Of a stretch of DNA of 64,000 nucleotides, positions 13,201 to 47,545 are shown one piece after another. This DNA is from Lycocorax pyrrhopterus obiensis. Lineage: Eukaryota; Chordata; Aves; Passeriformes; Paradisaeidae. The notes beneath the pieces were generated by a model. The model searched no databases and had not been told where the DNA came from. It worked only from the letters and a program-made list of their open reading frames with translations. The position numbers and the translations under genes are program-made. Position 1 is the stretch's first letter. Each line of letters begins with the position of its first letter. Location of the stretch: positions 110,248,930 through 110,312,929 of the forward strand of contig JACSVZ010000002.1 of NCBI GenBank assembly GCA_014706295.1. Reading direction: 5' to 3'.

Positions 13201-14518
13201 ATGCTACATAAATAAGATCACATGAAAAAATGTGCCATACTTCAGTTGGATTTTGTATCATAGTTTTCCACCTAGTGTTTTCAACAGAAAACCTGCTGAG
13301 GTGCCTGTGCATGTTCTAGCAGCTGCCATAGAAAATTGAATTATTTACATGGCAACGATCTCTCCTTACTTCACAAGTGTTACATCATTTTCACACTGTT
13401 TTTAATCTTTTTAACATTCTACAAATACTGAAAAACTATACACAATCAATCACCCTCTCCTCCCCTTCAAAAATCTTGGGTTTAACTCTGACAGGACGAG
13501 CTTTAGGATTTAAAAAAAACCAAACAAAAAAACCACCAACCAACCAACCAAAAAAATCAGGTATAGCTTAAACATACAGCTGGCCATAAATCCAGAGCAA
13601 CTTTATACCTGATTAGTACTCTCACTTGTACCATTAGTGGTCTTAGAACTGACAGCTATATTTTTTTCTGAATGCCATTATTTTTTCTTCCCCTTCCTAT
13701 TTTCTTGTGGTTGGCACTGTCAAAAATTGTAGCACATCAGTGCTGATGCTTGTCAAGCACAAAATGAATATTGCCCCATAGAGTAAAGATAGTGGATTAG
13801 TTTCAGTTATTCCTAATCTGTGTTGCCACCTGCCAAAGAATCCAGCTCCAGGAACAACTGAATTTGCATGTACAGTAGCTCCAAACCATCCATCACATGT
13901 CAGGGCTACATAAAATGATTCAGCATCACCAGAAGTAAAAACAAGCCAGGCTGGTTAGAAACCAGTCAGGTGGTGATCTTACCTCCACTCACGCTCTGAT
14001 TCAATTTCTTCTTGGCCTGGCTTAAACTGGATGGATGAGTAACTTCTCCCATTCTGCTGTGGAGTGAGAAATGCAGCCTGGCTTAGCAAGGAGCCATTGT
14101 CTGGTTTAGTGCCAACAGACAGGAACAATCTCCTCTGTAAATGAAGACGTTCAAGCAGCAGTCAGAAAGTCACTGGCTGGCAGATTATGGGCTACATAAT
14201 TTGGCTGTATGTGCAAGAGCAGAGAGAGCTTATGGAGAAGAGCAGAAGTGAACATTGCCATGACAAATCAGGCAAAGTTCGTAAACTCTTCTCACCCTAC
14301 AGAGAACCAGTGCCAAACCCAGCTCTCTTGCTTGGTGTATCACTCTTTATGTTTCAAAGAGATACCTGAGAGGCCTCTGTGGTTAAAATAAGTAGGGGAA
14401 AGATGTAAAATGGAGCTCAGCCACTTTGGCTTGGTTCAGCTCAAAAAACCTGGGTTGATCAAGTTATGCGTATGTGAAAGTTGTTACAGGTGTTTTCACA
14501 TTATTTTTGCATCAGAAA
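7238..14518. other. Intergenic stretch, no gene recognised
   Basis: About 7.3 kb of mostly AT-rich DNA. After the CpG-rich 5' flank of tRNA copy 4 there are only A/C-rich simple tracts (about 9240-9280 and 13508-13555) and a moderately GC-rich, CpG-poor patch at about 11640-11930. Short ORFs show no family similarity or codon pattern. Confidence 0.6.
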
Positions 14519-15087
14519 TAGTGTGGCCAGCAGGATCAGGGCAGTGATTGTCACCCTGTACTCAGCACTGGTGAGGCCACACCCCGAGCGCCATGTTCAG
14601 TTCTGGGCCCCTCACTCCCAGAAGGACATGGAGGTGCTGGAGTGAGTCCAGAGAAGGGCAACAGAGCTGGGGAAGGGTCTGGAGCACAGATCCTGTGAGG
14701 AGCAGCTGAGGGAGCTGCAGTTGTTTAGCCTGGAGAAAAGGAGGCTCAGGGGAGACCTTGTCACTCTCTGCAACTACCCGAAAGGAGGCTGTAGCCAGAG
14801 GAGGGTCGGCCTCTTCTCCCATGCAGCTAGGGACAGAACAAGAGGACATAGGGGAGGTTTAGTTTGGACGTCAGACGGAAATTTCTCCGCAGTAGGGGTG
14901 ATTAGACATTGAAATGGGCTGCCCAGGGAGGTGGTGGAGTCACTGTCCCTGGGGGTGTTTAAGGAAAGACTGGACGTGGCCGTGGTTTAGTTAACATGGT
15001 GATGGTGGTGTTCAGGCATAAGTTGAACTCGATGATCTCTAAGGTCTTTTCCAACCTAACTGATTCTGTGATTCTGGGATTCTGTGA
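14519..15087 (+). mobile_element. CR1 LINE, truncated 3' end
   Basis: The sequence follows the CR1 3' region: TGGTGAGGCCACA, CAGTTCTGGGCCCCTCA, GAGCAGCTGAGGGAGCTG, then GGCTGCCCAGGGAGGTGGTG, and it ends in three near-octamers ATTCTGTG, ATTCTGGG, ATTCTGTG (15063-15086). CR1 elements end in such octamers rather than poly(A) and are usually 5'-truncated. Only the distal end of the ORF2 region and the 3'UTR remain, and no intact reading frame survives. Confidence 0.93.
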
Positions 15088-15169
15088 GGCAGAAGCAAGG
15101 AGGCAGGGGGAAGGAGGGGATGGAAGGGAACGGAGCAGGTGGCGGGGTATTTTGGAATGCCAAAGGACA

Positions 15170-15410
15170 GGGTTTGTGGAAGGGAGAGGGGGCTGTCCCG
15201 GGGAAGCAGGGAAGCAAAGGCGAGGAGCCGAGGCCCAGGGCCGGGTCCGTGAGGGAGCGCAGCTGCAGGGGCCACGAGCGGAGCCCCGGGGACGAGCGCG
15301 GAGCGGCCCCTGCAGCCGGGGCACCGCGGCTCCGGGGCGGCCGCACCATCGCTGCTCCCTGGCGGGGCGGGGGCGCGGCCCGGGGGGCTGTGGGTGCAGT
15401 GTGGGGGGGC
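15170..15410. promoter_or_regulatory. Orphan CpG-rich block (candidate CpG island)
   Basis: A sharply bounded GC-rich and CpG-dense stretch (GCGGAGCGGCCCCTGCAGCC, GGGGCGGCCGC, GGGCGCGGCCCGG) in otherwise AT-rich DNA, about 80 bases after a CR1 end and 6 kb upstream of the UBE2V2 promoter. It contains GC-box-like GGGGCGG motifs. No gene start is recognised. The ORFs across it read on several frames at once, which is a composition effect. It could be a promoter of an unannotated RNA, an enhancer or an orphan island. Confidence 0.55.
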
Positions 15411-15614
15411 CACACAGCATCATATTCCCTGCTTTATGCTGCGTGTCAAGTCACCTGAGCACGGATGTGTTCATTTTTCAAAAGTCGGATGTTAAAAGTA
15501 ATGTATTAATTACAGGCAAGTGCATTTGGTGATGTAATAAATAAATACAGATCTGTTTTATTTTCACTTGACTCTCTCACCTCAGAGAAGCCAGACACCT
15601 TCCGAAAAAATGTA

Positions 15615-15621
<7 letters not shown>

Positions 15622-15657
<36 letters not shown>

Positions 15658-15694
15658 TGGGTGTGCATATATATATGCACACACACACACACAC
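15622..15694. repeat. Compound microsatellite (AT)16 ... (CA)8
   Basis: An uninterrupted (AT)16 run at 15622-15653, then a 22-base perfect palindrome at 15661-15682 (GTGTGC, ATATATATAT core, GCACAC), running into a CA tract to 15694. Confidence 0.9.
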
Positions 15695-15841
15695 GTATAA
15701 GTGTTGACTATAAAACTGTTTTAATCAAGCGTATAACATTTTTTTCCTTCATTAAACGTTTCCTGAACCAGTCTTTATATGTGCATGCCCTGAAAACTGG
15801 AAAGAACAGGGGTTTCCTTGTTGAATTTGGAAGAGTTGTTC

Positions 15842-15884
15842 AATAAAAGTAGGGCTTTCCCCCCCCCCCAAAAAAAAAAACCCC
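15842..15884 (+). repeat. AATAAA followed by C11-A11 homopolymer junction
   Basis: AATAAA at 15842-15847, then a run of 11 C (15859-15869) joined to 11 A (15870-15880). It is a simple sequence; a processed transcript end is possible but unsupported. Confidence 0.5.
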
Positions 15885-16171
15885 ACACATTTGGTTTCTT
15901 TTAAGTAACTCGATCTTTTGGAGAGCTTCTTGTATGAAAACAGCTAAATAACAAAGACTCGTGTTATAAAAGGATGAATAAGATTATTCTGTTAGTGTAC
16001 ATGCTGAAAGACGGTGTCCCGTGATTGCAGCTGTGTGCTGCAGTCAGTTGTTGGTGAGTGGAAAGAATGACTCAGCGAGAAACAGCGAATTTATAATCCA
16101 ACACAGTTGTGTTGTGGTTTTTTGTAAGTTTAGAGTGTGTATCTCCAAGGTTTAAAGTTTTTTTTTCAGGT

Positions 16172-16244
16172 GGGGAATTAGCTCAAATGGTAGAGCGCTC
16201 GCTTAGCATGCGAGAGGTAGCGGGATCGATGCCCGCATTCTCCA
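16172..16244 (+). tRNA. TRNAA-AGC: tRNA-Ala (AGC), copy 5
   Basis: Identical in all 73 bases to copies 1, 3 and 4, on the + strand about 8.9 kb from copy 4. A TTTT terminator at 16248-16251 follows after three bases. The surroundings are AT-rich, unlike copies 3 and 4, which have CpG-rich flanks. The gene body is perfectly conserved despite the distance. Confidence 0.96.
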
Positions 16245-18572
16245 GTGTTTTCCGTATTGATTTCGTTAAAAACAACACGGCAGCAGTTAAAATTATTTTC
16301 CTATTCGCGCTTAATTTTTCTTGTATAAGGGTGTAAAGAAACCTGAAAGAACTGTAAATTAACAAAAAAAAGCGCATATTGATTTAAATATTTAGTTTTT
16401 TCATTTAAAAATCAGATGTTCTTTTGCATAGAGGGAGTAAAAAATATAATCTTTGCATGAAATAACGAAATTTACTGACATTTTAATGCAATAATAAATG
16501 ACATGTAAAAATTATTGAGAAAAGGAAATGAGGAATTTTTTGATTGGTCCTTAAGTATTTGGTTAATGATTTCATTCATTAGTTAACTTTACATTTGATA
16601 TTATAGTAGTGTGTAGTGAACAAAATTTTGTATTCATGGTTTGAGTAAGACTCATTGTTTCTGCTCTATTTTGGTTGTATAGGCTGTTTATTAGAAAGAG
16701 TGGGCTAGAACATTCTACAGTTCTTTTGCACCTGGTAGCAAGACTGTACCTTTTGCTTGTGAATTTTCACATCTCTGAAATACCATGGAAATTTTCTCTG
16801 TAAATCTATGCTTGAACATTTTAAGTCTCCATGAGGGTTTTTTTTTTTTTTTTGTTTGTTTTGTGGTTTGTTTCTTTTTAATTTTGGTTTTATTTTCTTA
16901 CTTGCTCATTCAGATGTTTAACTGCTTGTACTTTCAGTTAGAGGCAGCATGAGGAAATGAGCAGAACCTGCTTCCTGTAAGTGCAGGGAATTTGTGCGGG
17001 CAGGATCTTGGGAGTGCACATATTAAAACAAATAGAAATGGGAAACAAAAGATATTAATTAAGTTCCATTTTAAGGGAGGAGGAGGTACCCTGCTGCATG
17101 GATGTACAAGTAGCACCTATGAAGAAAGTAAGGGAGCTTGGAGATCTTCCTGTGACCATGACAAGAAAGAAATTAACTTCTAGGTGGAATGGGATAGAAG
17201 TTGAATTTGCTTATTTCTCTTGTATTCCCCAAGTACTGGAGAGAAAAGAGGAATTGTGGCTGTAAGACTGCTTGATGCCTCTTAAAATGAAGTCTAAGGG
17301 AGAGAAAAGTATTATGGTCTTGTCATGAGTCCTCTCTGGATGATTTAAATGTCTATTTGCTTGGAATGAGACTCTTCATTAGTCTTCTGTGTGATTATTA
17401 TTGCTTCTGTGTTTCTGTTACTGCTTAATACCTGACACTTTCTGTGCTTTTAAAGAGGATGAATTACATTGTTCTTCTTGGCTGTTCAAGTGCAAGTTGT
17501 GCCCTGATGGAATGAGGGAATTTGGTGGGGCTCTGTTCAGGTGCAGTCTGCAATCACTGGAAAAGCTGTGGCTTCTGACTGAAAGCTCTCGGAACTAATA
17601 ACTTTTCATTATGTTTATACCCAGCTTCCTGCATTGGGGCATTTCTGTCTATTAGGGCTGGTAAACACTAGAAAAGCTTTCTTCCAATTCTTTTGGTGTA
17701 AATATGAATAGAAGTCAGAGTTTTTTTCTCATCCCATGTGGTGTTTTTTGTCCTTATTTTTTACCTAAACTATCCTGTGAAGAATTTACTGGTTTGGGAG
17801 ACACAAGGGTCCTGGCTCTCAAAAGAACTATCTATGGAAGCATACTACTTACTTATGGGTAAGTAGTTCCCAGAGCCTCATGTCAAAGGAGTAACCACTC
17901 TGGGTCTGTCTGTGCCTTCTGAGTCAGAAGTTGCATAGAGATACTCCATGTAAAGAACCATGAGGGAATTCAGTTTTATTTGATTTTTATTATTTTTATT
18001 ACTATTACCACTCATACTTTACACTACAGTCCTCAGGAATATCATGCTTAAATCAGTTACACAAGTTTGTTATTAATGCTGAATAATAATTTGTTTGTAC
18101 TAAACTTGCTGAAAGATACTGCTATGTCTTTGTTTGTTGTAGTCTGCAAATAGGAAATAATTATTCCTCAGTTGTCTTTTATCCGTACTTTGTTCCAAAT
18201 ATTACTTAGAAAATCTTTCCAGGCTGAGATGGAGCTTGGGGACCATCATATAGCAACCTGGAGACAGTGTTTTACAACATGAGGGCCATCTGTAGAATCT
18301 GCACTCAAAATTCTCAACTCTGTGAAATGCTTCTTTTAAATAAAATTATTTCACGACATGATCGTAGAACATTTGTTTTCTGAGCTGAGCACACTGCAGT
18401 TTTGATTTTTCTCTTGATGGGTACTGTGTGATATTTGACAATAAAGTTTATCAAAGTTTTTTTCTGAAATGACTACCATTACCCTGTTTTGACCAAGTTG
18501 TAAGCAGAAGTTGTGTTTTGAACTCTTTTTGAAGAGAGGGATAGGTGAGTTCACTACCATGTGTAAGCACTT
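16245..18572. other. Intergenic, no gene recognised
   Basis: AT-rich DNA with a long T-run (about 16838-16853) and simple TTTG tracts. Contains the first copy of a short dispersed repeat at 17667-17705. No exon, RNA gene or transposon end seen. Confidence 0.6.
17667..17705 (+). repeat. Short dispersed repeat, copy A
   Basis: Matches 19841-19879 at 35 of 39 positions by hand alignment, without gaps (shared core AATTCTTTTGGTGTAAATAT). The family is not recognised. Confidence 0.65.
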
Positions 18573-18958
18573 AGAATCCTAGAACCACAGAACAGTTTGC
18601 ATTGGACAGGACCTTAAATATCATCTTGTTCCAGCCCTTCTGCCATGGGCAGGGACACAATCCTCTAAAGGAGGTTGCTCTGAGCACCATCCAGCCTAGC
18701 CTTGAACACTGCCACAGCTTCTCTGGGCAACCTCTTCCACCGCCTCACCACCCTCACAGTAAAGAATTTCTTCCTAATATCTAACCTAAACCTACCCTGT
18801 CTCCGTTTAAGGCTGTACCCCGTGTCCTAGCACTGCATGCCCTTAAGAAAAGTCACTCTCCAGCTTTCTTCTAGGCCCTCTTTAGGTACTGGGAAGCTGC
18901 TTTTGCTGGAGCCTTCTTTCCTGCAGGCTGAACAATCCCAACTCTCTCAGCCTGTTTG
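18573..18958 (-). mobile_element. CR1 LINE, truncated 3' end (minus orientation)
   Basis: Reads as CR1 on the minus strand. On + it starts with AGAATCCTAGAACCACAGAA (octamer remnants), followed by CAGGACCTTAAATATCAT, the CR1 motif TCTGGGCAACCTCTTCCA, AATTTCTTCCTAATATCTAA and the distal TCTCTCAGCCTGTTT. No intact frame remains. Confidence 0.92.
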
Positions 18959-20084
18959 AAAGGAAAGGAAGTTACACCTTTAAAATGTGTTCAGCTTCCA
19001 GTTGTCATGTATTCTTCCTCTCAAATTCAATGTTGAAAAAAATTACATTTTTTCCCAGTAAACTTTGCCCATTATAAGAAGAGTGAAAAAAAAAAACGTT
19101 TTAGAGTCATTCAGCAGAGGTTTCCTCACCTAGGCCGGCAACCTTATGGCTTTTTTCCGTTTTGGCCCCTGTTTTATTTCCTGTGGTTGTAATTAGTATC
19201 ACAGTAATTTGTTGCTGCTAAGCGTAAGCCTTGACATCTAGTGGATGGGTCTGGATACAGATGGACTGTGGAGCCTGCTGTGTGCTTTCAGTGACTCATG
19301 GAATACAAGTGGGCTTTGGTTTGGTGAGCCTATGGCTGTATTTCTGTCGTGTCTCAAGACATGCAGGTGTGCTGTTCATTGTTAGCATAGAATCACCTAA
19401 AAAAGAAGGATTAATCCTTAAAAAAAAATAAATGCACAGGCATTGGGTGGTCATTGTGCTTCTTTCTGACCTTGGAGCTGAGGAAGTTTTATCTTAATGC
19501 GAGTAGGAGCACAGCCTGGTTACATTCTGAATGGACCACAGTGGACAAGGCTTGTGTAGTGGTCTCTTATAGCCTCCTGCACCTGCTCTTGATTCCAAAA
19601 AATAGGAGAAGGATAACTCATGGAACCTTTTTTTTCTGTTCAAGGCCACAATATTTTCTACACTGATGTTGTAATAGGGGAGAACTTTTTAAAATATTCT
19701 GATTTTTTTTTCTAGTATCCTTACTACTTCCAAAAAAATATTGACATAGGCTACACAAGAGAATCCCTACAATCAGCTTGTTTTGACAACAGAAAACTCC
19801 ACAGATCATTGAAATGCAGCTTAAGGAACAGTTTCACTGTACTGGAAAAGCCTACTTCTAATTCTTTTGGTGTAAATATTGAAACTCCTGCTTATTTCTG
19901 TTACAAAAATCTGGTCAAAACTGGTAACTTGATAAAAGAAAATAGAAATCAATGGAAGAACTAAAAACTATTGTAGATTTATCATTTTTATGTATGCAGA
20001 GTCAGCAAAACCAGTATTGGGCTAAAATGAACAGAGGATAAATGAAGGGAGGCAGAGCGTTTTATGTGTGAGGGTGGGGATGGT
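18959..20084. other. Intergenic, no gene recognised
   Basis: AT-rich DNA between two CR1 pieces; contains only the second copy of the 39-base dispersed repeat (19841-19879). Confidence 0.6.
19841..19879 (+). repeat. Short dispersed repeat, copy B
   Basis: Direct-orientation partner of 17667-17705; see that entry. Confidence 0.65.
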
Positions 20085-20153
20085 GCTTTGCAGGGCCAGG
20101 AGCTGGACTCCATGGTCCTTGTGGGTCCCTTCCAACTCAGCATATTCTGTGAT
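20085..20153 (+). mobile_element. CR1 LINE, very short 3' tail
   Basis: GGAGCTGGACTCCATGGTCC followed by GGGTCCCTTCCAACTCAGCA and ATTCTGTGATTGAG is the terminal part of a CR1 3'UTR with one intact octamer (20144-20151). Only about 70 bases remain. Confidence 0.8.
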
Positions 20154-21129
20154 TGAGTCTTCGCTGCTGAAGAGGTGTCAGGTTAGCTGGAAGAAAAACA
20201 TCTTGCATCATTGCTTTTTCTGATCTCTACCAGAAGAATCTGTGAATGAGTTGAACTCTGTCTTTATAAGCTGTAAAGGAAACAACTGAGTGTTATTTAT
20301 AAAATAGGATGTCAAGAACAGCATGTGGGTGTTGTCACTGGTTAGCAAGGTGCGAGTGTGACAGTCTTTTTTTGTTAGATACTGCTGCTGGCAGCAGCCC
20401 TGTGCTCAGACTGCTAGTCCTCCTGGGAATCCCTCATTGCACTGGCCCCGGCACAGGTTTTAGGATGTGTTCCCTTTCAGGTGTGTTCGCCTGCGGGTTG
20501 CTTTGGTGCGCATTTCCCTCCTGTCCACATGAACGCCGACAGGGCCCTTTTGGATTCTTCCTGAGCCTGCTGCCTTTCACCAGCACTCTGCAAGGGGAGC
20601 TGCCTTTTCCCACCTGGCCGCGGGTCCCAAGCACGGTGCAGGTTGTGGTTCCCGGGTAGGGTGTGCGAGGTGCTGCCGCAGCGGCCACCTTCAGCTGAGC
20701 TCGGCATTGGCTCCCGGGGAAGGGCCTGGAGCTTGTGTTTTGTAATTGACTTCTGCAGGTGAAGAAACATTTGGCATCTTCGTTAGACATTTGTGGAATT
20801 CATTTTCCACCACTTCTTATGCTACTCAATGTCAAATATTTCAGTCTTTGAAACTGTCAAACCATTCTGAGGAGCTAACTCCAGCTGTCACCCCTGTGAT
20901 GTATTTCTTCTGGCATTTCTGTGGCTTTTACATTTTTATCTTTATTCTTTCCTTTTCTGCCTTTGGCACATTTTAATTAACAAATTTATTTATTTATTGT
21001 TTTGTTTTGTTTTCGGCTCCAAAGACCCGTGTGAATCTAAGTGCCTTGTTTGAAGCCAAGCTGAAAAACCAAAACATTTAATTGAAGCTTCCCCGCTGCG
21101 TGCTGACTTCCTTGTTACTGGAGATGAGG
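20154..21129. other. Upstream flank of the UBE2V2 promoter
   Basis: Non-coding. A moderately GC-rich patch at about 20430-20730 with a few CpGs is followed by AT-rich DNA. No recognised motif array or exon. Confidence 0.55.
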
Positions 21130-21507
21130 GTGCGGGCTGAGCGGGGGTGGCAGGGTAGGGATGCGGCCGCGGGAATTTGCTTCTCAGGTGTAATAGCCCG
21201 CATGGGAACAGATGTGGCGGATGACTGGAGAGACACGCGTATGGATGGACAGGGGCTGGCGAGAGGGATACAAAAGGGACAAAAGCTCGCTGCCCGAGGG
21301 CTCCGTGGGGAACAGACCCAGGACGGCTCCCGGGACGGGCGCGCGCCTCGGCTCCCGGCCCCTCCCCTGGCCCCGCCCCCCCGCGCGCTCCCGCGCCCCG
21401 GGGCTGCGCCTCGTCCTTCCTGGCGGGAAGTGACGAAGCGTCTCCAGGAGGAAGTGACGCGCGTGGCGTGCGGGCCCGGAGCGGTGTGGGGGGGGGGCTC
21501 GGACAAG

Positions 21508-46820
<25,313 letters not shown>

Positions 46821-47439
46821 TTTTAGCTGATTCTCAAACTTCTGTCTTAAAACAACAACCTTCTACTCATGTTAATGTCTTGATTAAATCTCACAATGCA
46901 AACACCCACACATTAAAGAATTTCAGCTGGTATACATGACCTGGACATTTGTAAGAATATATATAATATATGTATGCCCAATATGTTTTCAGGCACTATG
47001 GGAGAAAAAGGCAGCACAATTATTTTTTTTTCTCTTATTGAGGCACTGTCATTTAAGCATAAGCCTGAAATAGCCTATAATTGGAATTCAGGTTTTACAA
47101 GATGAAAGCATGACAGAAAGTGTCAGATTGCTGTGGAATAATATATGTTACTGAAAATAATTTCTGGAGAAGGCAAAATATAAATGGCATGCTTTATCCA
47201 TCTTGCTTAGTAAAAGAGCTGCAGTTAAATTTGTTTTAAGGTAGCAGGTACAGTGAATACCGTTGCTCATCTTGTTTAATTTTGCAAGGGTGTGGGTGCC
47301 GACTACTAGTAGTGTCACAAAGTATGTTCAGGATTGTTTTGATTCCTGTATTTATAAAATGGGGGGATTAATTTCTGTTAAGCAGCTCCTGTGTTACATG
47401 TATCGGACATGGCAAGTATTTGTTTACAGTCTTTGTTCT

Positions 47440-47445
47440 AATAAA
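47440..47445 (+). terminator. UBE2V2: Polyadenylation signal, UBE2V2 (first)
   Basis: Canonical AATAAA about 620 bases after the UBE2V2 stop. Confidence 0.55.
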
Positions 47446-47520
47446 CCATGCATTTAAGTTTAGTGAAACAAAGGAAATGTATGGATATGTGATTGAGATT
47501 AAAGTTAGTCTTAAAATGTA

Positions 47521-47526
47521 AATAAA
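47521..47526 (+). terminator. UBE2V2: Polyadenylation signal, UBE2V2 (second)
   Basis: Canonical AATAAA about 700 bases after the stop, followed by the GT-containing stretch GTGGAAAGTGTCTG (47529-47542), a plausible downstream element. Confidence 0.6.
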
Positions 47527-47545
47527 ATGTGGAAAGTGTCTGAGG

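Larger units (their letters stand above)
46821..47545 (+). other. UBE2V2: UBE2V2 3'UTR (proximal form)
   Basis: AT-rich sequence after the stop with AATAAA at 47440-47445 and 47521-47526. The end is inferred from the second signal. A further AATAAA at 48512-48517 could give a longer form. Confidence 0.65.

Noticed and set aside
14959..15532. Open frames up to 178 codons over the CR1 end and orphan CpG block
   Set aside because: They begin inside a CR1 3'UTR and run through GC-rich low-complexity sequence in three or four frames at once; no homology recognised.
19386..19412. CATAGAATCACCT-like string resembling a CR1 terminus
   Set aside because: Only about 20 bases with no further CR1 landmarks; indistinguishable from chance.
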